Below, one piece after another: positions 40,808-52,727 of a stretch of DNA of 64,000 nt. The stretch is from Klebsiella electrica. Lineage in GTDB: Bacteria > Pseudomonadota > Gammaproteobacteria > Enterobacterales > Enterobacteriaceae. The stretch lies in contig NZ_CP041247.1 of the NCBI RefSeq assembly GCF_006711645.1, positions 4,960,001 through 5,024,000 on the forward strand, written 5' to 3'. The position numbers were made by a program, and so were the translations under genes. Below the pieces are notes generated by a model. The model was not told the DNA's origin and did no database searches. It saw nothing but the letters and a program-made list of their open reading frames with translations. Every line of letters starts with the position of its first letter. The stretch's first letter is position 1.

Positions 40808-40993
40808 AAGTTATCCTTACAATGTGTTTATCGCTTGCTAAGCACCGAGTGCGACGGAAATGCCTGAAAAGCACTCTCCTGCATACACGCACCGATAGCC
40901 ACTTTTTTTCGCCCTCCAAATGTAGACCAGACGGGGGGCGGAATGGAAGCCTTCAGACGCTACAATTCAGGCGGTAAATCACGTTTTCTGGTC

Positions 40994-41584
40994 TCACTGC
41001 TGAAAATTTATACCAATATTGCTCTCGCCGGCTTCACGAAGGTCTGCGCGCAGCCCTTTGATCAGTTCGATATCGCGTTCTTCACAGTCGGCCAGCAGGC
41101 GGAAAATTTCCCACTGAATATCCCATTCTTGCTCAACCGCCGGGTTCTCTTTGAGCTCTTCGTCGGTCATTTCGCGACCCGCCTGGGTCATTTCCAGCAT
41201 CGCGACGGTGGTGATCGAGCTCTTGCTCACCTCAATGGCATGCTCAAGCGTTTCTCCGCTCAGACGCGAATGAATCAGTTCACTCAGAGCAACGCAGGCG
41301 TCGATAGCCGGATACACGCCGTACAAATCATAGTCGTCGGCAGCCGGAATTGCCTCTTCCAGTTTTTCCAGTTGGCTATCGAAATTCACCTTCGCATCCT
41401 TGACGGTCAGGGTTTCCCAAATCAGATCGAGGATACGACGATACAGCTGGCCGTCGGCAAATTCGGTTTGCTGGCAGAACATCGCGTAATTGGGGTACAT
41501 GCGCTCGCACAAACAGGCCATAAAGGTGACGTGCTGCCAGCTTTCCAGCTTCTCCAGGCGCAGATGAATCGGGTTTTGTAACAT
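40994..41584 (-). CDS. yjaG: DUF416 family protein YjaG
   Basis: 196-residue cytoplasmic protein of unknown function with the same length and near-identical sequence as E. coli YjaG, including YGVYPAIDACVALSELIHSRL and the acidic tail region EEWDIQWEIFR-like segment. No catalytic motif is obvious. It lies between hupA and nfi in the same direction; 42 bases separate it from nfi. Confidence 0.93.
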   Translation of the reverse strand: MLQNPIHLRLEKLESWQHVTFMACLCERMYPNYAMFCQQTEFADGQLYRRILDLIWETLTVKDAKVNFDSQLEKLEEAIPAADDYDLYGVYPAIDACVALSELIHSRLSGETLEHAIEVSKSSITTVAMLEMTQAGREMTDEELKENPAVEQEWDIQWEIFRLLADCEERDIELIKGLRADLREAGESNIGINFQQ

Positions 41585-41626
41585 GATGAATTCTCGAAGT
41601 CAGAAATTAGCCGCAGTGTACCTGAA

Positions 41627-42298
41627 TCAGCAGTGATTTGCTTGCCAACGCACAAATGCCGGACGCCGCGAGGCAACCGCATCGGCCCAGCGCGTAGGCT
41701 CCGGCAAGCGGTAGCCCTTGATGCAGCGCTGAACCCATGTCAGCGCGCTATCGAGAGCCACCCGATGGCCGGTGCTGACAAACAGCGGATTGCAGCGCGC
41801 TTTGCTGCGCCAGACCCACGCCAGCTGCTCGTTTTTATCTATCAGCGGCGCCAGCGCTCCCGGCTCATCGCCGGGCAGCGTAAACTGACCGCACAGGCGT
41901 TTTTTGGCCACCCCGATGGTCGGGACATCCACCAGCAGGCCAAAATGGCTGGCGACGCCCAGACGCCGGGGATGGGAAATCCCGTGGCCATCGACAAAGA
42001 GCAGATCCGGTTTTTGTGCAAGCTGCTGCCACGCTGCCAGCAAAGCGGGCGTTTCACGAAAGGAGAGAAAACCGGGGATATACGGCATGGTGGTGGCCAC
42101 TCGCGCCACCTGATATTCAACCAGTTCCAGAGAGGGCCAGGCGAGCAGCACAATAGCCGCCCGCGTCACTTCTCCTTCTTGCTCGAAGCCAACGTCCGCA
42201 CCGCCGATCAGCCGGGGAGGATCGCGATCCAGCCGATCCTCACGAATCACCGATGCGGCCAGCTCCTGCTGCCGTTGGCGTAGCGACGCCAGATCCAT
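41627..42298 (-). CDS. nfi: Endonuclease V
   Basis: Repair nuclease that nicks DNA near deaminated bases, chiefly inosine. 223 residues as in E. coli. Metal-binding Asp35 is in GGADVGFEQ, and Asp110 in [14 protein letters not shown]. The damage-sensing wedge [10 protein letters not shown] is present at about residues 73-82. The start is 9 bases after the hemE stop, so it is probably co-transcribed with hemE. Confidence 0.97.
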   Translation of the reverse strand: MDLASLRQRQQELAASVIREDRLDRDPPRLIGGADVGFEQEGEVTRAAIVLLAWPSLELVEYQVARVATTMPYIPGFLSFRETPALLAAWQQLAQKPDLLFVDGHGISHPRRLGVASHFGLLVDVPTIGVAKKRLCGQFTLPGDEPGALAPLIDKNEQLAWVWRSKARCNPLFVSTGHRVALDSALTWVQRCIKGYRLPEPTRWADAVASRRPAFVRWQANHC

Positions 42299-42307
42299 AC
42301 TCGCTCC

Positions 42308-43372
42308 TTAGCGATGGTATTGTGCCGACAGCCGGTGCACCGCTTCCACAAATACGCCGGCGTGTTCAGGGTTCACATCCTGATGGATGCCATGACCGAG
42401 GTTGAAGACATGGCCTTCTCCCTGACCAAAACCGGCCAGTATGGTCGCGACTTCCTCTTCAATACGGCCAGCAGGCGCATACAGCATGGAAGGATCCATA
42501 TTGCCCTGCAGCGCCACTTTGTGACCGACCCGACGACGCGCGTCGGCGATATCGGTGGTCCAGTCGAGACCCAACGCATCGCAGCCGGTTTCGGCCATCG
42601 CTTCCAGCCACTGTCCGCCGCCTTTGGTGAATAACGTCACCGGGACGCGGCGGCCTTCGTTTTCGCGCAGCAGGCCATCAACGATTTTGTGCATGTAGTA
42701 CAGCGAGAACTGCTGATAATCGCGGCCGGTCAGCACGCCACCCCAGGTATCGAAAATCATCACCGACTGGGCGCCCGCTTTGATTTGGGCGTTCAGGTAC
42801 AGGGTGACGCTTTTGGCCAGCTTTTCGAGCAGCGCATGCAGCGCCTGCGGGTCGGCATACATCATTTTCTTGATCACGGTAAACGCCTTGCTGCTCCCGC
42901 CTTCAACCATATAGGTCGCCAGCGTCCACGGGCTGCCGGAGAAGCCAATTAGCGGAACCTCGCCTTTTAATTCGCGGCGAATCGTCCGCACGGCATTCAT
43001 CACGTAGCCGAGCTCATCTTCCGGATCGGGCACCGGCAGTTTGTCGACATCGGCCTTACCGGTAATCGTCGAGGTGAAACGGGGACCTTCGCCAGTTTCA
43101 AAATAGAGCCCCAGCCCCATTGCGTCCGGGATGGTCAAAATGTCCGAGAAGAGGATAGCTGCATCCAGTTTATAGCGGCGCAGCGGCTGCAATGTGACTT
43201 CGCAGGCCAGCTCGGCGTTTTTGCACAGCGACATAAAATCGCCGGCCTGGGCGCGAGTGGCTTTGTACTCCGGTAAATAGCGGCCCGCCTGGCGCATCAT
43301 CCACACCGGGGTCACATCAACGGGTTGGCGCAGCAGCGCACGCAGATAACGATCGTTCTTCAGTTCGGTCAT
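42308..43372 (-). CDS. hemE: Uroporphyrinogen decarboxylase
   Basis: Removes four carboxyl groups from uroporphyrinogen III in heme synthesis. 354 residues, the E. coli length. The N-terminal signature [15 protein letters not shown] carries the substrate-binding arginines, and the catalytic Asp is in [32 protein letters not shown] forms part of the barrel. It sits between nudC and nfi, 39 bases from the nudC stop. Confidence 0.98.
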   Translation of the reverse strand: MTELKNDRYLRALLRQPVDVTPVWMMRQAGRYLPEYKATRAQAGDFMSLCKNAELACEVTLQPLRRYKLDAAILFSDILTIPDAMGLGLYFETGEGPRFTSTITGKADVDKLPVPDPEDELGYVMNAVRTIRRELKGEVPLIGFSGSPWTLATYMVEGGSSKAFTVIKKMMYADPQALHALLEKLAKSVTLYLNAQIKAGAQSVMIFDTWGGVLTGRDYQQFSLYYMHKIVDGLLRENEGRRVPVTLFTKGGGQWLEAMAETGCDALGLDWTTDIADARRRVGHKVALQGNMDPSMLYAPAGRIEEEVATILAGFGQGEGHVFNLGHGIHQDVNPEHAGVFVEAVHRLSAQYHR

Positions 43373-43411
43373 TTTGCAGTTCCTTAAGCGTCAGGCCGTT
43401 ATTGTATCACG

Positions 43412-44185
43412 TCATTCCTCGTCAGCCCGACACATTGCCACGGTGTCTTCTATCAGGCGGCGCGCTACGGTACCCGGCGGCGGCAGCAGCGGTAAATCGT
43501 CATAGCGATACCAGCCAGCCTGCAGCAGCTCTTTTTCATCGATAACAATGTCGCCGCTGTCATATTCCGCCATAAATGCGGTCATCAGCGACTGCGGGAA
43601 CGGCCACGGCTGGGAGGTCACATAGCGCAGATTTTTCACCTTCAGACCGCACTCTTCCATGACCTCGCGGGCAACCGCCTCCTCAAGGGTCTCTCCCACT
43701 TCGACAAACCCGGCCAGCACCGTATGTATGCCATTACGATGGCGGGTATGCTGCGCCAGCAAGATAGAATCGTCCCGGCGAATCGCCACGATCATGCAGG
43801 GCGCGATTTGCGGGTAATAACGTTCGCGGCAGTGGCTGCAGAGCATCGCCCATTCGGTTTTGCTCGGATGCATTGGATGCCCGCAGTAACCGCAGAATTT
43901 ATGCGAGCGGTAAAATTCGGCGAGCTGAATCCCGCGCCCCGCCAGCTGAAACAGCCCCGGTTCCTGATCCAATAACTGCCGCAACGATCCCATATCATGC
44001 CGACGATCCTGGCACACCATCCACACCGCGTCGCCTTGCCATTCGCCAATATGCAGCGCGTGCTGGCCGACAAGATTGAAATTTACCGCTTCGCCATGTG
44101 GTAATTCCCCGTCGGGTAACCATAATTTCTGTTCGTGACTGACTATCCACCAGCCGCTATCTAATTTTTCAATAATACGATCCAT
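43412..44185 (-). CDS. nudC: NAD-capped RNA hydrolase / NADH pyrophosphatase NudC
   Basis: Removes NAD caps from RNA and hydrolyses NADH. 257 residues as in E. coli. A zinc site is made by CGYC and CSHC (residues about 98-119), and the Nudix box is [20 protein letters not shown] followed by CG, with the catalytic glutamates. [11 protein letters not shown], characteristic of NudC, follows. It is divergent from rsd, with 93 bases between them. Confidence 0.97.
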   Translation of the reverse strand: MDRIIEKLDSGWWIVSHEQKLWLPDGELPHGEAVNFNLVGQHALHIGEWQGDAVWMVCQDRRHDMGSLRQLLDQEPGLFQLAGRGIQLAEFYRSHKFCGYCGHPMHPSKTEWAMLCSHCRERYYPQIAPCMIVAIRRDDSILLAQHTRHRNGIHTVLAGFVEVGETLEEAVAREVMEECGLKVKNLRYVTSQPWPFPQSLMTAFMAEYDSGDIVIDEKELLQAGWYRYDDLPLLPPPGTVARRLIEDTVAMCRADEE

Positions 44186-44278
44186 ATCTATTGCACTACC
44201 TTCGTTTTACTGGCAATTTTAACATTATATTTACATTCTGGTGAGCAACGTTATTTTCTTAATCTTGCGGAGTCAACC

Positions 44279-44776
44279 ATGTTAAACCAGCTGGAAAACC
44301 TGACGGAACGTGTTGGAGGCAGTAATGAACTGGTCGATCGCTGGCTGCATGTACGTAAGCATTTGCTCGTCGCTTACTACAAGCTGGTTGGCCTGAAACC
44401 GGGAAAAGAATCCTTTATGCGGCTTAACGAAAAGGCGCTGGATAACTTTTGCCAAAGCCTGGTGGATTATCTCTCCTCCGGCCATTTTAGTATTTATGAA
44501 CGCATTCTTGGCGAAATGGAAGGTGATACGCCACTTTTGGCGGTTACCAGGCTCTATCCGCAGCTGGAAGCCAATACCCAGCAAATTATGGATGACTACG
44601 ACTCCTGCCTCGAAAACGCCATCGATCACGATAATTATCTTGAGTTCCAGCAGGCGCTGTCCGACATCGGCGAAGCGCTGGAAGCCCGCTTTGCGCTGGA
44701 AGATAAGCTGATCGCCCTCGCCATTTCGTACAACCTGAAAGATAACGTCAGCGACAATATCGCGCCGACGGCTTGA
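44279..44776 (+). CDS. rsd: Regulator of sigma D (anti-sigma-70 factor Rsd)
   Basis: Binds free sigma-70 in stationary phase and so favours alternative sigma factors. 165 residues, seven longer than E. coli Rsd; the extra and altered part is the C-terminal tail after LEDKLIALAIS. The helical core MLNQLENLTERVGGSNELVDRWLHVRK and RLNEKALDNFCQSLVDYLSSGHFS is well conserved. Its ATG has GCGGAG 7-8 bases upstream. Thiamine genes follow on the same strand after a TPP riboswitch. Confidence 0.95.
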   Translation: MLNQLENLTERVGGSNELVDRWLHVRKHLLVAYYKLVGLKPGKESFMRLNEKALDNFCQSLVDYLSSGHFSIYERILGEMEGDTPLLAVTRLYPQLEANTQQIMDDYDSCLENAIDHDNYLEFQQALSDIGEALEARFALEDKLIALAISYNLKDNVSDNIAPTA

Positions 44777-44834
44777 GTTGTGAACCGTTAACGAGTAATT
44801 TACAGACATTCTCCCTCTACGGAGGGAGTGTTAT

Positions 44835-44931
44835 CTTGTCGGAGTGCCTATTTTCCACACTGGAAAAGGCTGAGACCGTTAATTCGGGATCCGCGGAACC
44901 TGATCAGGCTAATACCTGCGAAGGGAACAAG
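44835..44931 (+). promoter_or_regulatory. TPP riboswitch upstream of thiC
   Basis: The conserved thi-box blocks appear in order: TCGGAGTGCC, AGGCTGAGACC, GGGATCCGCGGAACCTGATC, AGGCTAATACCTGCG and AAGGGAACAAG. P1 pairs CTTGT (44835-44839) with ACAAG (44927-44931). The P3 arm is extended by the small hairpin TTTTCCACACTGGAAAA at 44851-44867. Thiamine diphosphate binding is expected to repress thiC expression. About 97 bases separate the aptamer from the thiC start, room for the expression platform. Confidence 0.96.
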
Positions 44932-45025
44932 AGTAAACTGCAAAGAGCGGCCGTCCCTCAGGGACCAAACGCATCTGTTACTCCATCCGTCGTCTGACAA
45001 GCCATCTCCTTTTCATCTGGAATGA

Positions 45026-46923
<1,898 letters not shown>

Positions 46924-46924
<1 letters not shown>

Positions 46925-47559
46925 TGTACCAACCCGATTTTCCATCCGTCCCCTTCCGCTTAGGACTCTATCCGGTCGTCGATAGCGTGGAGTGGATTGA
47001 ACGTTTGCTTACTGCGGGCGTGCGTACTATTCAGCTGCGCATCAAGGATAAACGCGACAGCGAAGTTGAAGACGATGTGATCGCCGCTATTGCCCTGGGA
47101 CGCCAACACGACGCCCGACTGTTTATTAATGATTACTGGCGGTTGGCCATAAAACATCAGGCTTACGGCGTGCATTTAGGCCAGGAGGATCTGGAAACCA
47201 CAGACCTCAGCGCAATCCGCAACGCCGGGCTGCGTCTTGGGGTCTCGACTCATGACGATATGGAGATCGACGTCGCGCTGGCCGCACGCCCCTCCTACAT
47301 CGCCCTGGGCCACGTTTTTCCCACGCAAACCAAACAGATGCCTTCCGCCCCTCAGGGACTGGAACAGCTTGCCCGCCATATCCAGCGTTTGCAGGATTAC
47401 CCGACGGTAGCGATCGGCGGCATCAGTCTGGCACGGACGCCGGCGGTACTGGAAACCGGCGTCGGCAGTATTGCGGTCGTCAGCGCGATTACTCAGGCGG
47501 CTGACTGGCGGCAGGCCACCGCGCAGCTGCTGACTCTCGCGGGAGTCGGCGATGAATGA
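46924..47559 (+). CDS. thiE: Thiamine phosphate synthase
   Basis: Joins hydroxymethylpyrimidine diphosphate and thiazole phosphate to thiamine phosphate. 211 residues, TIM barrel. Phosphate and metal-binding motifs: [11 protein letters not shown] (about residues 39-49), [21 protein letters not shown], and the C-terminal [28 protein letters not shown] overlaps the thiC stop (ATGA-type). It overlaps thiF by 8 bases. Confidence 0.97.
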
Positions 47560-48307
47560 CAGCGATTTCATGCGCTATAGCCGCCAGCTGCTGCTGGAGG
47601 ATATCGCCATCGAAGGCCAGCAAAAGCTGCTGGCCAGCCGGGTACTGATCGTCGGTCTTGGCGGGCTGGGCTCGCCTGCCGCGCTTTATCTGGCCGGTGC
47701 CGGTGTCGGCACGCTGGTGCTGGCCGATGACGACGACGTGCACGTCAGCAACCTCCAGCGGCAAATTCTGTTCACCAGCGATGATATCGCTCAGCCCAAA
47801 ACCACGGCCGCCAGAGCAAGGCTGGCTCGTCTCAACCCGCAGATTGAACTGATTGCCCTGAAGCAGCGGTTAGGCGGAAAGGCCCTGCTGGATGAAGTGA
47901 CGCAGGCCGATGTGGTACTGGATTGCACCGATAACATGGTGACCCGCCAGGCTATCAATGCCGCCTGCGTCGCGCTTAAGACCCCGCTGATCACCGCCAG
48001 CGCCGTCGGGCTGGGAGGCCAGCTGATGGTACTGACGCCGCCGTGGGAACAGGGCTGCTACCGCTGCCTGTGGCCGGATGCTAACGAGCCCGAACGCAAC
48101 TGCCGTACGGCGGGCATTATCGGCCCGGTGGTGGGCATGATGGGTACCCTGCAGGCGCTGGAGGCGATCAAACTGCTCAGCGGCATGGCGACGCCGCGTA
48201 ATACTCTGCGCCTGTTCGATGCCCGCACCAGCAGCTGGCGCGCGCTCGCATTACAGCGGGCTCAGGACTGTCCGGTATGTGGAGGGCAGCATGCAGGTAT
48301 GGTTTAA
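47552..48307 (+). CDS. thiF: ThiS adenylyltransferase ThiF
   Basis: E1-like enzyme that adenylates the C-terminal glycine of ThiS so sulfur can be loaded. 251 residues. The nucleotide loop [16 protein letters not shown] is at about residues 37-52. The catalytic cysteine lies in [10 protein letters not shown], and zinc cysteines are in CYRC and CPVC. It overlaps both neighbours: thiE by 8 bases and thiS by 17. Confidence 0.97.
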   Translation: MNDSDFMRYSRQLLLEDIAIEGQQKLLASRVLIVGLGGLGSPAALYLAGAGVGTLVLADDDDVHVSNLQRQILFTSDDIAQPKTTAARARLARLNPQIELIALKQRLGGKALLDEVTQADVVLDCTDNMVTRQAINAACVALKTPLITASAVGLGGQLMVLTPPWEQGCYRCLWPDANEPERNCRTAGIIGPVVGMMGTLQALEAIKLLSGMATPRNTLRLFDARTSSWRALALQRAQDCPVCGGQHAGMV

Positions 48308-48491
48308 CGATGAACCGTTGCAGTGCGCCGACGCGACATCCGTCGCCACCCTGCTCACTCAACTGGAACAGCATCAACCGGGCGTCGCGCTGGCGCTCAA
48401 TCAACACATCCTGCCGCGTGAGCGCTGGGAACACCATCTTCTGCAGGAAGGCGACCAAATCCTGCTTTTTCAGGTTATCGCCGGAGGCTGA
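48291..48491 (+). CDS. thiS: Sulfur carrier protein ThiS
   Basis: 66-residue ubiquitin-like sulfur carrier. It ends in the essential Gly-Gly (FQVIAGG), which ThiF adenylates and which delivers thiocarboxylate sulfur for the thiazole ring. I start at ATG 48291 ([11 protein letters not shown]), because longer reading would extend deep into thiF; GGAGG lies just ahead. It overlaps the thiF end by 17 bases. thiG begins one base after its stop. Confidence 0.96.
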   Translation: MQVWFNDEPLQCADATSVATLLTQLEQHQPGVALALNQHILPRERWEHHLLQEGDQILLFQVIAGG

Positions 48492-48492
48492 C

Positions 48493-49263
48493 ATGTTACG
48501 TATTGCGGATAAAACGTTTGAATCACATCTTTTCACCGGTACCGGTAAATTCGCCGCCCCTGACGTCATGGTGGAGGCGATTCGCGCCTCCGGCAGTCAA
48601 CTGGTGACGCTGGCGATGAAGCGCGTCGATCTCCGTCAGCATAATGACGCGATCCTCGCGCCGCTGCTGGCGGCTGGCGTGAGCCTGCTGCCTAATACCT
48701 CCGGGGCCAAAACGGCAGAAGAAGCCATATTTGCCGCCCGTCTGGCGCGGGAAGCGCTGGGCACCCACTGGCTGAAACTGGAAATCCACCCGGATGCGCG
48801 CTGGCTGCTCCCCGATCCGATTGAAACGCTGAAAGCGGCAGAAATTCTGGTACGGGAAGGCTTCGTGGTGTTGCCCTACTGCGGCGCCGATCCGGTGCTG
48901 TGCAAGCGTCTGGAAGAGGCGGGCTGCGCGGCGGTGATGCCGCTCGGCGCGCCGATAGGTTCCAATCAGGGGCTGGAAACCAAAGCGATGCTGGAGATTA
49001 TTATCGAGCAGGCCACGGTGCCTGTAGTGGTTGATGCGGGTATTGGCGTGCCGAGCCACGCGGCGCAGGCGCTGGAAATGGGCGCTGACGCGGTACTGGT
49101 GAATACCGCCATCGCCGTTGCCGACGACCCGGTCACCATGGCCCGGGCTTTCCGTCTGGCGATTGATGCCGGATTGCTGGCGCGACAGGCCGGCCCGGGC
49201 GCGCGCAGCGCGCAGGCGCAGGCCACCAGCCCGTTGACCGGCTTTCTGGAGGCGCTGGTATGA
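48493..49263 (+). CDS. thiG: Thiazole synthase ThiG
   Basis: Builds the thiazole phosphate ring from deoxyxylulose phosphate, dehydroglycine and ThiS thiocarboxylate. 256 residues from ATG 48493 ([19 protein letters not shown]), equal to E. coli. GGAGG lies 6 bases upstream. Barrel segments [11 protein letters not shown], with the likely Schiff-base Lys, and [22 protein letters not shown], which binds phosphate, are clear. The frame is open further upstream, but this start fits the family. Its TGA overlaps the thiH ATG (ATGA). Confidence 0.97.
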   Translation: MLRIADKTFESHLFTGTGKFAAPDVMVEAIRASGSQLVTLAMKRVDLRQHNDAILAPLLAAGVSLLPNTSGAKTAEEAIFAARLAREALGTHWLKLEIHPDARWLLPDPIETLKAAEILVREGFVVLPYCGADPVLCKRLEEAGCAAVMPLGAPIGSNQGLETKAMLEIIIEQATVPVVVDAGIGVPSHAAQALEMGADAVLVNTAIAVADDPVTMARAFRLAIDAGLLARQAGPGARSAQAQATSPLTGFLEALV

Positions 49264-50390
49264 ATACCTTCACTGACCGCTGGCGGCAGCTGGACTGGGA
49301 CGACATTCGCCTGCGTATCAACAGTAAAACCCCCGCCGACGTTGAACGCGCCCTGGCGGCAAAACAGCTCAGCCGTGACGATATGATGGCCCTGCTCTCT
49401 CCTGCCGCCGCAGGTTATCTGGAGCCTCTGGCGCAGCGTGCCCAGCGTCTGACCCGCCAGCGTTTTGGTAATACCGTCAGCTTTTATGTCCCGCTGTATC
49501 TCTCTAATCTGTGCGCCAACGATTGTACCTACTGCGGTTTCTCAATGAGTAACCGCATTAAGCGCAAGACCCTGGATGAGGCGGAAATTGCCCGTGAATG
49601 CGCGGCGATCCGCGAAATGGGCTTTGAGCATCTGCTGCTGGTGACCGGCGAGCATCAGGGCAAAGTTGGCATGGACTATTTTCGCCAGCATCTGCCCGCC
49701 ATTCGTCGCCAGTTCGCCTCGCTGCATATGGAGGTCCAGCCGCTGGCGATGGAGGAGTATGCCGAGCTGAAAACGCTCGGACTGGACGGCGTGATGGTCT
49801 ATCAGGAGACCTATCATGAAAGCATGTATGCGAAACATCATCTGAAAGGCAAAAAGCAGGACTTCTTCTGGCGGCTGGATACGCCGGACAGGCTTGGACA
49901 GGCGGGGATTGATAAGATTGGCCTTGGCGCATTAATTGGCCTCTCCGACAGCTGGCGCGTGGATTGCTTTATGGTGGCGGAACATCTGCTGTGGCTCCAG
50001 CAACGCTACTGGCGCAGCCGCTACTCCATCTCCTTTCCACGACTACGTCCTTGCGCCGGGGGGATCGAGCCCGCCTCATTAATGGATGAGCGGCAGCTGG
50101 TGCAGACCATTTGCGCCTTCCGCCTGCTGGCCCCGGAAGTTGAACTCTCGCTCTCCACCCGCGAATCCCCCTGGTTCCGCGATCGGGTTATCCCGCTGGC
50201 CATCAACAACGTCAGCGCCTTTTCGAAAACCCAGCCCGGCGGGTATGCCGATAATCATCCGGAGCTGGAGCAGTTCGCGCCTCACGATGATCGTCGCCCG
50301 GAAGAGGTCGCCAGCGCGCTGGTGGCCAGCGGACTACAGCCGGTATGGAAAGACTGGGATAGCTGGCTGGGACGCGCTTCCCAGTCTTGA
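49260..50390 (+). CDS. thiH: Tyrosine lyase / dehydroglycine synthase ThiH
   Basis: Radical SAM enzyme that cleaves tyrosine to dehydroglycine and p-cresol for thiazole formation under ThiG. 376 residues. The cluster-binding Cx3Cx2C is Cys85, Cys89 and Cys92 ([12 protein letters not shown]). [20 protein letters not shown] and [10 protein letters not shown] are typical of the family. It is the last gene of the thi operon; a terminator lies 145 bases further on. The gap to the next gene holds two further hairpins. Confidence 0.97.
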   Translation: MNTFTDRWRQLDWDDIRLRINSKTPADVERALAAKQLSRDDMMALLSPAAAGYLEPLAQRAQRLTRQRFGNTVSFYVPLYLSNLCANDCTYCGFSMSNRIKRKTLDEAEIARECAAIREMGFEHLLLVTGEHQGKVGMDYFRQHLPAIRRQFASLHMEVQPLAMEEYAELKTLGLDGVMVYQETYHESMYAKHHLKGKKQDFFWRLDTPDRLGQAGIDKIGLGALIGLSDSWRVDCFMVAEHLLWLQQRYWRSRYSISFPRLRPCAGGIEPASLMDERQLVQTICAFRLLAPEVELSLSTRESPWFRDRVIPLAINNVSAFSKTQPGGYADNHPELEQFAPHDDRRPEEVASALVASGLQPVWKDWDSWLGRASQS

Positions 50391-50438
50391 TGATGAAGAA
50401 TGTCATTCCTTAAATGTTCTTCGTGGACGCTCGTAATA

Positions 50439-50575
50439 AGAGAAACGGAAGATGGTGGTCATATCGCCGTTTCTCTATTCTGCCCTTGTCAGCAGCGGAT
50501 GCTGTCCAGGGCGAATGATCTCTCTTCCTCACTTTCGCCCTGCTCCATCCTCTTCGTTACGCAGGGCGTTTTATT
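50439..50575 (+). terminator. Hairpins and terminator after the thi operon
   Basis: The 320 bases between thiH and the next gene have no ORF with support. AGAGAAACGG at 50439-50448 pairs perfectly with CCGTTTCTCT at 50467-50476. A second, imperfect dyad, GCCCTTGTCAGCA with TGCTGTCCAGGGC, follows at about 50484-50513. The third, CGCCCTGC (50536-50543) with GCAGGGCG (50561-50568) and then TTTTATT, is the most likely intrinsic terminator. Confidence 0.75.
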
Positions 50576-50713
50576 CATATCGAATATAAATCAGCCCATA
50601 TCACAACGTCAGCGTTATAATTACCGGAGTTTTTACTGATTCGCTCAGCAGGCATGCTGGCTAAACCTGCGTCTTCACCCACGGTTTAACTCTTCTGGAA
50701 CGATTTACGATTC

Positions 50714-52246
50714 ATGGCTCGTCATAACAGAAAGCTCTCTTTCACCGCGCCGATTGTGATCGGGTTTACGGGTATTTTATTCAGCTTCTTGCTCATCGCG
50801 GTGTTTGCCACGATGGCGCAAAGAAAAGATCTTCTTGAAGATTATCATCATATTAACCGCAACTTCACCCATAACATGGCGACGAACTACACGGAGACGC
50901 TGCTGCGTGGCAATGACTTCATCCTCAGTCGCGCCGCGACTTTCTTCGCACGTAATGATGAGCTGAACAATGCGGTCAACGTCAATCCGGAAAAAGGTTT
51001 GATGCTGTTAATGCAATTGCAAAATATGATGCAGACCGTTTCGTCAATTTCGCTGGCGGATACCGATGGGCACTATATGCGTGCGCCCGAAGTCCTTAAG
51101 ACCGAAGACAGCCAGGCCTTCAACGCCAAATCAAGACCGTGGTTTATTAAGCAAGCGGAAGCCAGTACCTTCAGCCGGTATACCAGCCCGTACATCGACT
51201 ACTTCACGCATCATCCGACGATTTCCCTCTACAAACCCGTCATCTCTGCGGAAGGACGGCTGAAAGGCAGCCTCGCTTTTCATCTCGATCTGATCTCAAT
51301 GGGCTACGCGTTACGGCAGATGGTCGCCCCGGTACAGGGGGAATTTTTTGTTGTGCAACGTGATGGTAAAGTTGTTCTGCATCCCGACCCTGGCGCATTG
51401 TTTAAACCCTACGTCAGTGAAGCATTGATGGACAGAATGACCAGCGGTGAAGGCCAGCTTTACGATACCAATACCGACGCCTGGTACTATTACTATTCAT
51501 TTACCAACCCCGACTGGTTTGTCATTTATCGTGTCGATAACTCGGCGCTCATCAACTTAACGCGCCATGAAACGGATATCGTCTCATGGAGTTTTGCCCT
51601 GGCCGCTATCATCATCGTGCTGTTCGGACTCTATCTGCGTCATGCGTCACGTACCGTGCTGATGAACATTATTAATGCCATTAAAACCGGGGATGTACAG
51701 CGCGCCCCACGCCTGGAAGCGATGCTCAGCAAAGCGATTGAGAGCAATAAGCAGCGCGAGTTAACCTACGTTCGCCAGGCGACCATCGACGCGCTAACCG
51801 GCTGCAAGAACCGGCGCGCCTTCGATAGCGATATTGCCGCGCTGATGAACGATCATCAGCCCTTCTCTCTCGCGCTGGTTGATATTGATAACTTCAAAAC
51901 GATAAATGACACCTGGGGCCACCTCAATGGCGATATCGTTCTGCGCAATGTCGCCCGCGAAGGGCTGCAGATCCTCCAGCCCCTGCAAATTTCACTTTAT
52001 CGCTACGGCGGCGAAGAATTTGCGGTGCTATTCGCCGCCGGGCATAGCGATAACGCTCTGATGCTGCTGGAGAGCTGGCGGGCACGCGTCGCGCAGCGTT
52101 CCTGGCGCGAAGAGGGACTGGCGGTAACCTTCAGCGCGGGCCTGGGCGAATGGAATATGGAGCCCCTGGAGCAGCTGGTGGTGAGCGTTGATGAAGCCCT
52201 TTATAAAGCCAAGCAGCAGGGCAAAAACCGTATCACCCGCGCATAA
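50714..52246 (+). CDS. Membrane diguanylate cyclase with periplasmic sensor
   Basis: 510 residues. Membrane helix 1 is at about residues 12-33. A periplasmic dCache-like sensor spans 34-290 (RPWFIKQAEASTFSRYTSPY, KPVISAEGRLKGSLAFHLDL), helix 2 at 291-309, then a GGDEF domain. The catalytic motif is GGEEF at 432-436, and the metal residues DIDNFKTIND are intact at 390-399, so it should make cyclic di-GMP. The inhibitory RxxD site that normally precedes GGEEF by five residues is absent (the slot reads PLQI), so product inhibition through this site is unlikely. There is no EAL domain. The sensed ligand is unknown. Confidence 0.92.
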   Translation: MARHNRKLSFTAPIVIGFTGILFSFLLIAVFATMAQRKDLLEDYHHINRNFTHNMATNYTETLLRGNDFILSRAATFFARNDELNNAVNVNPEKGLMLLMQLQNMMQTVSSISLADTDGHYMRAPEVLKTEDSQAFNAKSRPWFIKQAEASTFSRYTSPYIDYFTHHPTISLYKPVISAEGRLKGSLAFHLDLISMGYALRQMVAPVQGEFFVVQRDGKVVLHPDPGALFKPYVSEALMDRMTSGEGQLYDTNTDAWYYYYSFTNPDWFVIYRVDNSALINLTRHETDIVSWSFALAAIIIVLFGLYLRHASRTVLMNIINAIKTGDVQRAPRLEAMLSKAIESNKQRELTYVRQATIDALTGCKNRRAFDSDIAALMNDHQPFSLALVDIDNFKTINDTWGHLNGDIVLRNVAREGLQILQPLQISLYRYGGEEFAVLFAAGHSDNALMLLESWRARVAQRSWREEGLAVTFSAGLGEWNMEPLEQLVVSVDEALYKAKQQGKNRITRA

Positions 52247-52250
52247 ATTC

Positions 52251-52279
52251 GCCGGGCTGCACAGGCCCGTCAGCCCGGC
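52251..52279 (+). terminator. Hairpin after the diguanylate cyclase gene
   Basis: GCCGGGCTG at 52251-52259 pairs perfectly with CAGCCCGGC at 52271-52279 around 11 bases that themselves contain GGCCC. It follows the stop by about 5 bases, and TGTTACTGTTTTCC comes after, a loose T tract. Confidence 0.7.
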
Positions 52280-52304
52280 TGTTACTGTTTTCCACCCTAA
52301 AACC

Positions 52305-52339
52305 GAAACCGGTTTCATTATTTTGTGATGCCTTACACA
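52305..52339 (+). promoter_or_regulatory. Palindromic operator and CRP-like site before PTS pair
   Basis: GAAACCGGTTTC at 52305-52316 is a perfect 12-base palindrome of the kind bound by LacI/GalR-family repressors. Eight bases later TGTGATGCCTTACACA (52324-52339) matches the CRP consensus in nine of ten key positions. Together they suggest carbon-source induction of the downstream EIIB-EIIA genes. No regulator gene of this family is in the window. Confidence 0.6.
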
Positions 52340-52418
52340 CAATCACGGCAAAGCGGTTGTCGTGTCTGTCGGCCCGCGATAAAGATGATGCATCAAGGGA
52401 ACATAAGGGCCATCAACT

Positions 52419-52724
52419 ATGAAGAATATCGTTTTATGCTGCGCCGCTGGAATGTCCACCAGCATGCTGGTTCAACGTATGCAGGCTGCTGCGCAACAAA
52501 AGGGGGTGGAAGTCTCCATCAAAGCCGTACCGGTTGCCGAGTTTAAAGATAATCTTGCGGCTGCCGATATTATCCTGCTCGGTCCTCAGGTGAAGTACGA
52601 GCAAGCTAAGCTACAGGCGCTGGCCGACCCGTTTGGTAAAAAAGTCGCCGTTATCGATATGATGGATTACGGCATGATGAAAGGCGATGCTGTTCTCGAT
52701 AAAGCCCTGAAGTTGATGGAGTAA
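52419..52724 (+). CDS. PTS lactose/cellobiose-family EIIB component
   Basis: 101-residue phosphotransferase EIIB domain. The phosphocysteine loop is CAAGMSTSM with Cys8, close to ChbB (CSAGMSTS). LLGPQVKYEQAKLQ is also typical of the chitobiose/cellobiose class. It is followed 3 bases after its stop by an EIIA gene and then a terminator. No EIIC permease, phospho-beta-glucosidase or regulator is nearby, so the pair must work with a permease encoded elsewhere or have a regulatory job. The sugar is unknown. Confidence 0.9.
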   Translation: MKNIVLCCAAGMSTSMLVQRMQAAAQQKGVEVSIKAVPVAEFKDNLAAADIILLGPQVKYEQAKLQALADPFGKKVAVIDMMDYGMMKGDAVLDKALKLME

Positions 52725-52727
52725 GTC

